DNA of 58,865 nt, taken from assembly GCA_964648115.1 (NCBI GenBank), contig CAZYME010000016.1:1-58865 (forward strand), given 5' to 3'. Shown in pieces: positions 25,439-34,024 of the stretch; positions within the stretch are counted from its first letter, which is position 1; the number at the start of each line of letters is the position of its first letter. Source of the stretch: CAZYME01 sp964648115. Lineage in GTDB: Bacteria > Pseudomonadota > Gammaproteobacteria > Legionellales > Legionellaceae. The notes beneath the pieces were generated by a model. The model saw only the letters and a program-made list of their open reading frames with translations. It ran no database searches and was not told where the DNA came from. The position numbers and the translations under genes were made by a program.

Positions 25439-27106
25439 TTAGTGTGAGGGGCTAGCGCTACGTTCGCCTGCATCCACAGGGGCATCTTCTAGGATCGCTA
25501 AAGTCGGGTCTGCAGCTGCTACCTCAGCCCCCTCTATGTCCTCATCATTAGCGGGCGCCACTTCGGGTCTTCTATGCAAATTTTGTAGACGTTGCAATAT
25601 CAGGCCTGTACTACTGGCAACACCGGCGGAGGTACCATGCAGAGCAGTTACATCCTGAAGTAGTCCTTGAATATCCTCTTCTTGCTGGGCTGCTCTTGCT
25701 GCAACCTCGCGCTCAAGATTGGTAACCGCCTCTTCGCGCAGCCGAATGTGGTCTGCCTGTGCGTTTAACAGCTCATGACGGGCCTGCTGTCTTGACGCTT
25801 CGTTCTGATTGGCTGGTCGTACTAACGTGGATTTAGGATTTTCGATTTTCTCAATGCTGGTTTGCAAGCGGTAAGCGGAGGATTCATTTATGTTGGATAA
25901 TAATGTCCACTCAGCTAAGGTTATTAGTGAAATGAAAGATACGCAAAATATTGTAACGATGAGGCCGGGTGGGGAAAAATTCCATATACCTACCGCAATA
26001 GTTGTCAGCACTGCCGCACCGATATTCGCTAAAGCAGAATATTTGGAACGCTGATGCAAGTTCGCTTCTCTTTCATATTGCGCTAAAACTTCCCATTCTG
26101 CCGCTTCAATATTATCTGGTTTTACCGGACGTGCACTTCTCCACCAGTTATACCCACCTTTAAAAACTTTGGTGGTTGAGCCGAGTACAAATAATATGGC
26201 AGCAGGGATGGTTATTATCCCTGCTGCGAGAAAAGACAACGTGTAGGCCGATATAGTCAGACCAGTAGCGAGTGTTTTGAATAGAAGGTTATAGAGTTTT
26301 CTACTCGGTATGTTAGTACCATAAGCAAGGGTGTTATACCAATCCCAAGTTAAGATAAGCCCATTGCCTATAATACCTAACAAAGGAATATTGCGGAGTA
26401 TGGAAAAAGTTCTACCCACCCAGTTCATGGCTAGTGGAAATGTACTGGAAAGCCATTGCCACAACACTGCAAGAGGTTGTCTAAAAGCATAGGTTAATCC
26501 GCCAACGACAGCACTAACCCCGGCGCTTACTAAATAAATCAAAGGCCAATTGCGCCTAGGTTTGATGGTTTTGATCAGCTCTTCAAGCAGATATTCCATC
26601 TGCCCATAACCATCATCAGATAGAATTTTTATTAAATCATACAAATTATTCGATTTCTTAAGCGCTTTTTCGTAAGTACCTTCGATTGACGAATCGGTGC
26701 TTTTTTTTATATTTAGGCTGGCAAGAATAGATTTAGTTAAGCGAATTGTTTGGAATGATTCTTGATGAGTATTTTCATTGAGCGCCTCAATGTTATCTTC
26801 GTGGGTATCTTCTTCTAAAGCTTCCTCATCATTCCCACCCGCGCTCACATCTTGAGGAACTTCATCCTGAGCTACACCATTCTCCCCTGCGTTTTCATTG
26901 CCGGCTTCTGCTTGAACTTCTTCATCTATTTCCGCGCGAGGAATAGCCTCTAATTGAATCGATTGGTAAAGAGATCGGCAACTGGTTTTTAACTGAGAGC
27001 ACAGGGATTGAAGGCGAACTCGAGTAACATCTACAGGCGTGCCCTGTAAATGATCGAGGATAATCAATTCCAAATCATAGGTATTTTTTGCTGTAAGCTC
27101 TGCCAT
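25439..27106 (-). CDS. Large multi-pass membrane protein with acidic and coiled-coil regions, candidate effector
   Basis: A 555-residue protein of no family I recognise. Order: helical N-terminus (1-55), strongly acidic low-complexity region (60-116), helical segment (120-182), membrane helix (187-207), amphipathic region, membrane helices at about 277-309 (pair) and 358-398 (pair), a coiled coil (about 430-485, EASRQQARHELLNAQADHIRLREEA), and a Pro/Ala/Glu-rich tail ending SASPSH. The design resembles the 433-aa protein at 22594 and Legionella-type membrane effectors. I searched its upstream region for the tandem TTAAT box and found only one half-site, so PmrA control is not supported. Confidence 0.55.
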   Translation of the reverse strand: MAELTAKNTYDLELIILDHLQGTPVDVTRVRLQSLCSQLKTSCRSLYQSIQLEAIPRAEIDEEVQAEAGNENAGENGVAQDEVPQDVSAGGNDEEALEEDTHEDNIEALNENTHQESFQTIRLTKSILASLNIKKSTDSSIEGTYEKALKKSNNLYDLIKILSDDGYGQMEYLLEELIKTIKPRRNWPLIYLVSAGVSAVVGGLTYAFRQPLAVLWQWLSSTFPLAMNWVGRTFSILRNIPLLGIIGNGLILTWDWYNTLAYGTNIPSRKLYNLLFKTLATGLTISAYTLSFLAAGIITIPAAILFVLGSTTKVFKGGYNWWRSARPVKPDNIEAAEWEVLAQYEREANLHQRSKYSALANIGAAVLTTIAVGIWNFSPPGLIVTIFCVSFISLITLAEWTLLSNINESSAYRLQTSIEKIENPKSTLVRPANQNEASRQQARHELLNAQADHIRLREEAVTNLEREVAARAAQQEEDIQGLLQDVTALHGTSAGVASSTGLILQRLQNLHRRPEVAPANDEDIEGAEVAAADPTLAILEDAPVDAGERSASPSH

Positions 27107-27188
27107 TATTCACTATACGAAGATAAATTTTAAGGCAGCCATAGTAACAAAAAATGTATTAAAATGCACCAATTTTTTAAACTGAGTT

Positions 27189-27458
27189 CTATTTTTGCTC
27201 GTTTTTTCGATAGATAATCGCAGTATTACCTATCAATTGCACAAGTTGAGCTTGTAGTTGTTCACACAAATCATTTGCCATAAGCTGCCTGGCAGCTTTT
27301 TCAGCGCCATTAATTTTAACTTTAATTAATTCGTGGGTAAGTAATGCGATGTTGGTTTCGTCAACGATTGCCGGTGTTAATCCTTTGGCCCCCAACAATA
27401 CAACAGGTCTTAAATGGTGCGCTTTAGCCTTCAATGCTTGCTTAAATGATGTGTCCAC
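27189..27458 (-). CDS. yhbY: CRM-domain RNA-binding protein YhbY
   Basis: An 89-residue protein consisting of one CRM (CRS1-YhbY) domain. The hallmark GxxG loop region appears in VVLLGAKGLTPAIVDETNIAL, followed by HELIKVKI. It associates with pre-50S ribosomal particles in E. coli. It is divergent from rlmE-ftsH, the same arrangement as in E. coli, with about 100 bp between them for both promoters. Confidence 0.92.
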   Translation of the reverse strand: MDTSFKQALKAKAHHLRPVVLLGAKGLTPAIVDETNIALLTHELIKVKINGAEKAARQLMANDLCEQLQAQLVQLIGNTAIIYRKNEQK

Positions 27459-27561
27459 AGTGATTATTCCATAAAAAATGGCAAATTATTGCACGTTTTG
27501 CTAGGAAAAGGTAGTGCTATTCGGTATCATATACTGACTTTTTCTTTTTGTTAGTAACGGT

Positions 27562-28182
27562 ATGCCACGTTCCAAAAGCAGTACAAAATGGTTACAAGAA
27601 CATTTTAACGATGTATATGTAAAAAAAGCGCATTTGGAGGGCTATCGTAGCCGTGCTATATATAAGCTGAAGGAGATTGATGAGAAAGATCATCTCTTCA
27701 AGCCTGGTATGACAGTTGTTGACCTTGGGGCTGCTCCAGGTGGCTGGACTCAGTACGTCTCTCAAAAACTTGATGGCAGAGGCACAATCATTGCCTTGGA
27801 TTTATTGCCCATGGATGCTTTGGCAGGTGTAGAGATGATCCTGGGGGATTTCCGGGAAGATGCGGTCCTCCAGCAATTAACACACTTACTACCAACGCGC
27901 AGCGTTGATGTGTTGTTATCTGATATGGCGCCCAATATGAGCGGAAACATTGCTGTTGATATCCCCTGCGCAATGTACCTAGCTGAGTTAGCTTTTGATT
28001 TTGGAAGCAAAATGCTAAAGCCGGGTGGAACATTGTTAATGAAAATTTTTCACGGAGCAGGGTTTGATGATCTTATTAAACAAGCCCGCCTACAATATGA
28101 ACGGGTAACGATTCGGAAGCCTTTAGCCTCTCGTTCGCGCTCACGGGAAACCTATTTGCTGGCTAAGGGCTATAATTTATAG
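27562..28182 (+). CDS. rlmE: 23S rRNA 2'-O-ribose methyltransferase E
   Basis: Methylates U2552 in the A loop of 23S rRNA at a late step of 50S assembly. The 206-residue Rossmann-fold protein has SAM motif VDLGAAPGGW (53-62) and the catalytic K-D-K-E tetrad: Lys35, Asp121 in SDMAPN, Lys161 in LLMKIF and Glu196 in SRETYLL. The spacing matches E. coli RlmE offset by three. ftsH follows after 141 bp that carry a hairpin. Confidence 0.95.
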   Translation: MPRSKSSTKWLQEHFNDVYVKKAHLEGYRSRAIYKLKEIDEKDHLFKPGMTVVDLGAAPGGWTQYVSQKLDGRGTIIALDLLPMDALAGVEMILGDFREDAVLQQLTHLLPTRSVDVLLSDMAPNMSGNIAVDIPCAMYLAELAFDFGSKMLKPGGTLLMKIFHGAGFDDLIKQARLQYERVTIRKPLASRSRSRETYLLAKGYNL

Positions 28183-28232
28183 TAACTTTATCTTATCTCC
28201 CCAAATTTTGGGTGAGAGTGAATTTTTCAGTG

Positions 28233-28263
28233 CCTTCGAAAACCATGGACAGCCTTTCGAAGG
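28233..28263. repeat. Hairpin between rlmE and ftsH
   Basis: CCTTCGAAA (28233-28241) and TTTCGAAGG (28255-28263) are perfect 9-bp arms with a 13-base loop. It lies in the rlmE-ftsH spacer and could attenuate or stabilise the transcript. No U-run follows. Confidence 0.6.
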
Positions 28264-28323
28264 GGGTACAAAGGTATTATTGTCCTCACGTCGTAGAAAT
28301 ACACACTTAAAGAGGTTATTGCT

Positions 28324-30255
28324 TTGAACGACATGGTAAAAAATTTATTTTTATGGCTAATAATAGCCATTGTTCTGGTTTCAGTGTTTAGTAATTTTGG
28401 CCCTCGCAATGCCAACACTGAAAAGGTTTCCTACAGTCAATTTCTTAAAGAAATTGATCAGGGAATGGTTAATTCAGTGACGATTGAAGATGATAAAGTC
28501 ATCAAGGGCATGACGAAAAATAATCATCGCTTTGTTACCTATATGCCAGTACAAGATAATGCGCTGTTGGGTGAGCTGTTAAAAAATAATGTAGATGTGA
28601 GTGGTCAGGAAAAACAACAAGAAAGCTTCCTCTTGCATTTATTTATTAATTGGTTCCCCATGTTACTGCTCATTGGTGTGTGGATTTTCTTTATGCGCCA
28701 GATGCAAGGGGGTGGTGGCCGTGGTGCTATGTCTTTCGGTCGTTCTCGTGCGCGCTTGCTGGGTGAAGATCAAGTAAAAGTGACGTTTGCTGATGTGGCC
28801 GGTGTAGATGAAGCTAAAGATGAGGTTAAAGAGCTTGTTGATTTTTTACGTGATCCAACAAAATTCCAAAATTTAGGCGGACGCATTCCTCGAGGCGTTT
28901 TGCTTGTAGGCTCTCCTGGAACAGGTAAGACATTGCTGGCAAGAGCTGTCGCTGGTGAGGCAAAAGTGCCTTTCTTTACTATTTCTGGTTCCGATTTCGT
29001 GGAAATGTTTGTGGGCGTCGGCGCATCTAGAGTGCGTGATATGTTTGAACAAGCTAAAAAACAAGCCCCCTGTATTATTTTTATCGATGAAATTGATGCT
29101 GTAGGTCGACACCGTGGTGCGGGATTGGGCGGCGGTCATGATGAGCGCGAACAAACGTTGAACCAGTTGTTGGTAGAAATGGATGGTTTTGAAGGCAATG
29201 AAGGCGTGATCGTTATTGCGGCGACCAACCGTCCAGATGTTCTTGATCCTGCATTGCTGCGTCCAGGCCGCTTTGACCGACAAGTAGTAGTGCCACTACC
29301 TGATATTCGTGGTAGAGAGCAAATTTTAAAAGTGCATTTAGGCAAAGTACCGATTGATGCTACCGTGGAAGTCCTTCCAATTGCACGCGGGACACCGGGT
29401 TTTTCTGGTGCTGATCTTGCGAATTTGGTGAATGAGGCCGCGCTCTTTGCCGCCCGTGCTAATAAGCGCAAAGTTAGCATGACAGAGCTTGATAAAGCCA
29501 AAGATAAAATCATGATGGGTGCTGAGCGGCGTTCTATGGTTATGGATGACAATGAGAAAAAATTAACTGCTTACCATGAGTCTGGCCATGCTATTGTTGG
29601 TTTAATGGTCCCAGAGCATGACCCGGTGTACAAAGTCACAATTATTCCCCGTGGCCGTGCGCTAGGTGTGACTATGTTTTTGCCAGAGCAGGATCGGTAT
29701 AGCCACAGTAAGCGACGCTTGGAAAGCCAATTGGCTAGTTTGTTTGGTGGGCGGGTTGCTGAAGAGCTGATTTTTGGTGCAGATAATGTAACCACTGGCG
29801 CATCTAATGACATTATGCGCGCCACTGAAATTGCACGTAAAATGGTTACCAGCTGGGGCTTATCAAGTATGGGGCCTCTGACGTTCGGCCAAGAGGAAGG
29901 CGAAGTATTTTTAGGCCGTTCTGTTAGCCAAAACAAAGAAGTATCCGATCAGACAGCTCAGCAGATTGATCAAGAAGTTCGCGCAATTATTGACCGTAAC
30001 TACCAGCACGCACGTGAGATTTTAAATGCCAATCTTGATAAATTGCATTTAATGGCAGATGGGTTGATTAAATACGAAACTATAGATGCTCAACAGATTA
30101 AAGAAATTATGTCAGGCAAAGAACCAACTCCCCCAGATGATTGGGAGGCATTAAAGGCTATCGATAAAGATAAAGACTCTCAAGGTAAGGGCGAAGAAAA
30201 GAAGGATCCTGCTGTTAAATCAATAGTAGATGATCCTACTGGAGAGCAGCTGTAA
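28324..30255 (+). CDS. ftsH: ATP-dependent zinc metalloprotease FtsH
   Basis: Inner-membrane AAA+ protease of 643 residues. Two membrane helices flank a periplasmic domain (about 8-24 and 107-124). Walker A is GSPGTGKT (196-203; the usual second residue is Pro), Walker B CIIFIDEIDA, followed by the second-region-of-homology arginines (RPGRFDR) and the zinc motif HESGH. I use the TTG at 28324 (MNDMVKNLFLW), which has AGAGG 8 bp upstream and matches the E. coli TTG-initiated MSDMAKN. The internal ATG at 28333 is the alternative. The Glu/Lys-rich tail is ordinary. Confidence 0.97.
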   Translation: MNDMVKNLFLWLIIAIVLVSVFSNFGPRNANTEKVSYSQFLKEIDQGMVNSVTIEDDKVIKGMTKNNHRFVTYMPVQDNALLGELLKNNVDVSGQEKQQESFLLHLFINWFPMLLLIGVWIFFMRQMQGGGGRGAMSFGRSRARLLGEDQVKVTFADVAGVDEAKDEVKELVDFLRDPTKFQNLGGRIPRGVLLVGSPGTGKTLLARAVAGEAKVPFFTISGSDFVEMFVGVGASRVRDMFEQAKKQAPCIIFIDEIDAVGRHRGAGLGGGHDEREQTLNQLLVEMDGFEGNEGVIVIAATNRPDVLDPALLRPGRFDRQVVVPLPDIRGREQILKVHLGKVPIDATVEVLPIARGTPGFSGADLANLVNEAALFAARANKRKVSMTELDKAKDKIMMGAERRSMVMDDNEKKLTAYHESGHAIVGLMVPEHDPVYKVTIIPRGRALGVTMFLPEQDRYSHSKRRLESQLASLFGGRVAEELIFGADNVTTGASNDIMRATEIARKMVTSWGLSSMGPLTFGQEEGEVFLGRSVSQNKEVSDQTAQQIDQEVRAIIDRNYQHAREILNANLDKLHLMADGLIKYETIDAQQIKEIMSGKEPTPPDDWEALKAIDKDKDSQGKGEEKKDPAVKSIVDDPTGEQL

Positions 30256-30264
30256 TAACAAAAT

Positions 30265-30347
30265 TGTAGCCTGGATGGAGCGCAGCGTAATCCGGGATTT
30301 CTGGCGCATCAACCTCCCGGATTACGCTGCGCTCCATCCAGGCTACA
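30265..30347. repeat. Perfect 33-bp-arm REP palindrome
   Basis: Left arm 30265-30297 (TGTAGCCTGGATGGAGCGCA then GCGTAATCCGGGA) is the exact complement of the right arm 30315-30347; the loop is 17 bases. Sequences of this kind recur in many proteobacterial genomes. It begins 9 bp after the ftsH stop. Confidence 0.9.
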
Positions 30348-30552
30348 GTGAACACGTACCAAATAGAAACCTAGCGAGTTGTATCAATGGTGCCCTCAGT
30401 CTTTCAGTCTGGTTGTACAATCATCCACTTATCTGTGCTTCGATTCCTGGAACACAAGATATGGGAAAACTAACTAAGCTTTGCACATGGTACACGCTAT
30501 TGGTAGCTCGTAGATTCATGACGTTGATTTAATAAATGAGAGGTAGAAAAGC
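30348..30552. other. Gene-free gap between ftsH repeat and glmM
   Basis: In E. coli, folP (dihydropteroate synthase) lies between ftsH and glmM. Here the 205 bp contain no folP-like frame. I read all frames and saw only short open stretches without a ribosome-binding site. The glmM ribosome-binding site GAGAGG (30539-30544) and probably its promoter lie at the right end. Confidence 0.6.
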
Positions 30553-31902
30553 ATGAGTGAACGTAGGTATTTTGGTACAGATGGTATTCGTGGCCAAGTC
30601 GGTGTATCAAATATCAATCCTGAATTTATGCTCAAATTAGGTTGGGCTGTTGGCCGTGTATTGGCCAATGGGCAGAGAAAAAAAGTCCTAATTGGTAAAG
30701 ATACACGCATATCTGGTTATATGCTGGAGTCGGCTCTAGAGGCAGGTCTGTCCGCGGCAGGTGTTGATGTAAGATTATTAGGCCCCATGCCCACACCCGC
30801 TATCGCTTATTTAACACAAACGTTACGTGCCAATGCCGGAATTGTCATTAGTGCTTCTCACAATTTATTTGAAGACAATGGGATTAAATTTTTTACTGCA
30901 GATGGTAGTAAGCTACCAGATCATATTGAGCTAGAAATAGAAGCTGAAATAGAAAATAATTTGCAGATAGTGCCCTCTGTCCAATTGGGTAAGGCGATGC
31001 GTATCCATGATGCCCCGGGGCGCTATATTGAATTTTGTAAATCAACCATTCCTTCATTAACGCGATTGTCAGGTTTAAAAATAGTGGTTGATTGTGCCAA
31101 TGGGGCAACCTATCACATAGCGCCGAATGTTTTTAGTGAATTGGGTGCAGATGTTGTTGCTATAAGCGATAAACCAGATGGTTTTAATATCAATCAAGAT
31201 TGTGGCTCAACAGCACCGGAGGCTTTACGCCAACAGGTAATTAAATCAGGCGCGGATATTGGTATTGGATTGGATGGAGACGGCGATCGTGTAATTTTGG
31301 TAGATGCTGCAGGTAATCTGGTTGACGGTGATCAGATTATTTATATCATCGCCAAAGATCGACATCATAGAGGTTTACTGCATGGTGGCGTAGTGGGTAC
31401 GTTAATGAGTAATTATGGTCTTGAAAAAGCCATAATGGGTATGGGCGTCAAATTTTTACGTACACGTGTGGGTGATCGATATGTTCTTGAGGCGCTTAAA
31501 GAGCGCGATTGGACAATCGGTGGCGAGTCCTCTGGCCATGTAGTTTGCCTTGATAAAACGACTACCGGTGATGGTATAGTTGCTGCATTGCAAGTCTTGG
31601 CTACTATGGTGAAACAAGAAAAATCGTTGCGTGAACTATGTGCTGGCATTACTTTGTTGCCACAAACTTTAATCAATTTAAAAACAGACAATGCCATCGT
31701 CTTAGCTGAACATCATCAAGTTAAAAAGACCGTGAAGGCTTTGGATGCAAAATTGCAAGGTGAAGGGCGTGTGTTGCTGCGGCCTTCAGGTACGGAGCCT
31801 GTATTGCGGGTAATGGTAGAGGGTGCGGATCCTCAACAGGTAAAAATACAAGCGCAGCAATTAGCAGATGAGATAAGCAGCATTGAGAAAGATTTAAAAT
31901 AA
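30553..31902 (+). CDS. glmM: Phosphoglucosamine mutase
   Basis: Converts glucosamine-6-phosphate to glucosamine-1-phosphate for UDP-GlcNAc, feeding peptidoglycan and lipid A. It has 449 residues with the four-domain phosphohexomutase layout. Catalytic Ser102 lies in ISASHN (usual next residues are PYYDNG, here LFEDNG), the metal loop is DGDGDR (241-246), the sugar loop GGESSGH and the phosphate loop RPSGTEPVLRVM. tpiA follows 14 bp later in the same operon. Confidence 0.96.
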   Translation: MSERRYFGTDGIRGQVGVSNINPEFMLKLGWAVGRVLANGQRKKVLIGKDTRISGYMLESALEAGLSAAGVDVRLLGPMPTPAIAYLTQTLRANAGIVISASHNLFEDNGIKFFTADGSKLPDHIELEIEAEIENNLQIVPSVQLGKAMRIHDAPGRYIEFCKSTIPSLTRLSGLKIVVDCANGATYHIAPNVFSELGADVVAISDKPDGFNINQDCGSTAPEALRQQVIKSGADIGIGLDGDGDRVILVDAAGNLVDGDQIIYIIAKDRHHRGLLHGGVVGTLMSNYGLEKAIMGMGVKFLRTRVGDRYVLEALKERDWTIGGESSGHVVCLDKTTTGDGIVAALQVLATMVKQEKSLRELCAGITLLPQTLINLKTDNAIVLAEHHQVKKTVKALDAKLQGEGRVLLRPSGTEPVLRVMVEGADPQQVKIQAQQLADEISSIEKDLK

Positions 31903-31916
31903 TAATAAGAGGGCAC

Positions 31917-32672
31917 ATGAGACAAAATTTCGTCATGGGTAATTGGAAAATGAATGGTCGTTTGGACCAAGTCACTACCCTGTTGCAAGATCTACTTACT
32001 TATTTACCTAAACAGACAGAAGCAGGCTGTGTGGTTTTTCCTCCCGCAATTTATTTGCCATTGGCTCAAGTTCATTTAGCAGAAAGTCCAATCGGTTTTG
32101 GTGCGCAAAATGTATATCCACAAGAGGCTGGTGCTTTTACCGGTGAGTTATCAGGTGGTATGTTGAATGACTACGGATGTCGTTTTGTATTGGTAGGGCA
32201 TTCTGAGCGGCGGCATTTGTTTCACGAGGATGAAAAATTTGTCGCAGAAAAATTCCACCATGTAAAAGATCATGATATGATACCGGTGCTTTGCGTGGGC
32301 GAGACGCTAGAAGAGCGGGAGCAAGGGTTAACCGAACAGGTGTTAACTAAACAATTGCTCGCTGTTACTCGTAATGGTAGCCATGTTTTTCAGAATTGTA
32401 TTGTAGCTTATGAGCCAGTTTGGGCAATCGGGACAGGACAGACAGCATCACCCGATCAAGCACAGCTAGTGCATGCGTTTATACGTAGCCTGGTCGCAAA
32501 AATTGATGAAAACGATGCGAATCAATTGCCTATTATATATGGTGGGAGCGTTAATGAAAAAAACGCTCGTTCGCTTTTTGCCATGCCCGATGTTGATGGG
32601 GGTTTGGTTGGTGGTGCATCACTGAATGCACAACAGTTTGTGGAAATATTGAAATGTATCAATTGTTATTAA
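31917..32672 (+). CDS. tpiA: Triosephosphate isomerase
   Basis: Glycolytic interconversion of glyceraldehyde-3-phosphate and dihydroxyacetone phosphate. It has 251 residues, with active-site Lys11 (GNWKMNG), His95 (VGHSERR) and Glu166 (AYEPVWAIGTG, which includes loop 6), plus the phosphate-binding GGS and GGASL. GAGGG lies 4 bp upstream. The end overlaps the secG start by 19 bp, giving translational coupling. Confidence 0.97.
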   Translation: MRQNFVMGNWKMNGRLDQVTTLLQDLLTYLPKQTEAGCVVFPPAIYLPLAQVHLAESPIGFGAQNVYPQEAGAFTGELSGGMLNDYGCRFVLVGHSERRHLFHEDEKFVAEKFHHVKDHDMIPVLCVGETLEEREQGLTEQVLTKQLLAVTRNGSHVFQNCIVAYEPVWAIGTGQTASPDQAQLVHAFIRSLVAKIDENDANQLPIIYGGSVNEKNARSLFAMPDVDGGLVGGASLNAQQFVEILKCINCY

Positions 32673-32971
32673 TAGTTCATGTGCTGGTTGCTTTAGTCAT
32701 TATTGGCTTGGTGCTAATCCAGCATGGGAAAGGTGCTGACATCGGCGCTGCTTTTGGCTCTGGTGCATCAAATACTGTTTTTGGTAGCCAAGGAACAGGC
32801 GGCTTTCTGTTTAAATTAACAGGCGGTTTGGCGTTGGCGTTCTTTATTACCAGTTTGTCATTATCTTCTATGGTAGCAAGTCAATACAAGAAAGCAGACC
32901 AACAAGTAATCCCTCAACAAACGCACGTACCGGAAACTAAAATTCCTGTGCCAGTTGATAGTAAAAAATAA
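32654..32971 (+). CDS. secG: Protein translocase subunit SecG
   Basis: Small SecYEG subunit, 105 residues. Two membrane helices (about 3-23 and 50-72) flank a cytoplasmic loop with the conserved LIQHGKGADIGAAFGSGASNTVFGSQG. The C-terminal tail is Pro/Lys-rich (VPETKIPVPVDSKK). It starts inside the end of tpiA and is followed by tRNA-Leu, as in E. coli and Legionella. Confidence 0.95.
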   Translation: MYQLLLIVHVLVALVIIGLVLIQHGKGADIGAAFGSGASNTVFGSQGTGGFLFKLTGGLALAFFITSLSLSSMVASQYKKADQQVIPQQTHVPETKIPVPVDSKK

Positions 32972-32996
32972 GGAATGCTAAGAGTAGTCCTGGAAT

Positions 32997-33027
32997 GTAA
33001 CCGCTCTAGCTGCAGCTGAGCGGTTAC
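32997..33027. repeat. Inverted repeat before tRNA-Leu
   Basis: GTAACCGCTC (32997-33006) pairs with GAGCGGTTAC (33018-33027); the loop itself contains AGCTGCAGCT. There is no U-run, so it may be a processing or pausing structure between secG and the tRNA. Confidence 0.6.
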
Positions 33028-33037
33028 GAAAATAATT

Positions 33038-33123
33038 GCCGAAGTGGTGGAATTGGTAGACACGCCGTCTTGAGGGGGCGGTGGCGTAAAGCTGTGCGGG
33101 TTCGAGTCCCGCCTTCGGCACCA
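33038..33123 (+). tRNA. tRNA-Leu (GAG)
   Basis: An 86-base class II tRNA. The acceptor stem GCCGAAG/CTTCGGC is followed by A and an encoded CCA. The anticodon loop TTGAGGG, between CCGTC and GGCGG, gives anticodon GAG (reads CUC/CUU). The T arm is GCGGGTTCGAGTCCCGC and a long variable arm is present. The position after secG matches leuU in E. coli. nuoA begins 19 bp downstream, so the tRNA and nuo may be co-transcribed. Confidence 0.97.
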
Positions 33124-33142
33124 AAAAAAAATAACACGAGCA

Positions 33143-33508
33143 ATGCAAATGATGCTATCACAATATTTACCCGTTCTCGTTTTTATTATCATAGGCCTCG
33201 TCCTAGGCTTGCTTATGCTGGGTGCGGGCTCGTTGCTATCTACGCATAAACCAGATGCAGAAAAAAACTCACCCTATGAGTGTGGGTTTCCTGCCTTTGA
33301 AAATTCACGTATACCCTTCGATGTGCGTTTTTACTTGGTTGCTATTTTATTTATTATCTTTGATTTAGAAACAGCATTTTTCTTCCCTTGGGCTTTAGCG
33401 CTGCGGAAAATTGGCTGGTTTGGTTTTTCAGCTATGATGCTTTTTCTTGGCCTGTTAGTTATTGGGTTCATTTATGAGTGGAAGCGGGGCGCGTTGGAGT
33501 GGGAGTGA
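33143..33508 (+). CDS. nuoA: NADH-quinone oxidoreductase subunit A
   Basis: First gene of a complete complex I operon (nuoA to nuoN, 33143-47712). It encodes a 121-residue membrane subunit with three helices. The conserved loop KNSPYECGFPAFENSRIPFDVRFY, with its Cys, lies at the quinone-chamber entrance, followed by FDLETAFFFPWA. Several nearby ATGs (33143, 33149, 33152) make the exact start uncertain by up to three residues. Confidence 0.96.
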   Translation: MQMMLSQYLPVLVFIIIGLVLGLLMLGAGSLLSTHKPDAEKNSPYECGFPAFENSRIPFDVRFYLVAILFIIFDLETAFFFPWALALRKIGWFGFSAMMLFLGLLVIGFIYEWKRGALEWE

Positions 33509-33533
33509 TCTCCTAAACTTTTAGAGGCTGATT

Positions 33534-34010
33534 ATGGCTGGTGCAGAATTGCAAAAGCAAGGTTTTACCACAACAACTGTGGAGAAAGTGGTTGGTTGGG
33601 CGCGTAGCGGCTCGATGTGGCCTATGACATTTGGTCTGGCTTGTTGCGCTGTAGAAATGATGCATGTGGGCGCTGCGCGCTATGATCTGGATCGTTTTGG
33701 CATTATTTTTCGCCCCAGTCCTCGACAATCTGATGTGATGATTGTTGCTGGGACCTTGTGTAATAAAATGGCGCCTGCTTTACGCAAAGTTTATGATCAA
33801 ATGCCTGAGCCAAGATGGGTGATTTCAATGGGCTCTTGCGCAAACGGTGGCGGGTATTACCACTACTCGTATTCTGTGGTACGCGGTTGCGATCGGATTG
33901 TTCCTGTTGATGTGTATGTACCAGGATGCCCACCTACTGCGGAGGCGCTATTGTACGGAATTATTCAGCTACAGAACAAGATTAGACGTAAAGCAATCAT
34001 TGAAGTATAA
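33534..34010 (+). CDS. nuoB: NADH-quinone oxidoreductase subunit B
   Basis: Peripheral-arm subunit holding the terminal N2 [4Fe-4S] cluster that passes electrons to quinone. It has 158 residues, with ligands Cys37-Cys38 (GLACCAVEMM), Cys102 (MGSCANGGG) and Cys132 (VPGCPPTAE). All four are present. AGAGG lies about 10 bp before the start. Confidence 0.97.
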   Translation: MAGAELQKQGFTTTTVEKVVGWARSGSMWPMTFGLACCAVEMMHVGAARYDLDRFGIIFRPSPRQSDVMIVAGTLCNKMAPALRKVYDQMPEPRWVISMGSCANGGGYYHYSYSVVRGCDRIVPVDVYVPGCPPTAEALLYGIIQLQNKIRRKAIIEV

Positions 34011-34024
34011 GAAGAGCTTATTAA

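Noticed and set aside
27107..27190. PmrA-type box before the 555-aa membrane protein
   Set aside because: On the minus strand only a single TTTAATACA half-site is present, with no matching partner at 11 bp.
30230..30532. Open frame of 100 codons between ftsH and glmM, considered as a folP remnant
   Set aside because: It runs through the perfect REP hairpin, and none of the dihydropteroate synthase motifs appear in any frame.
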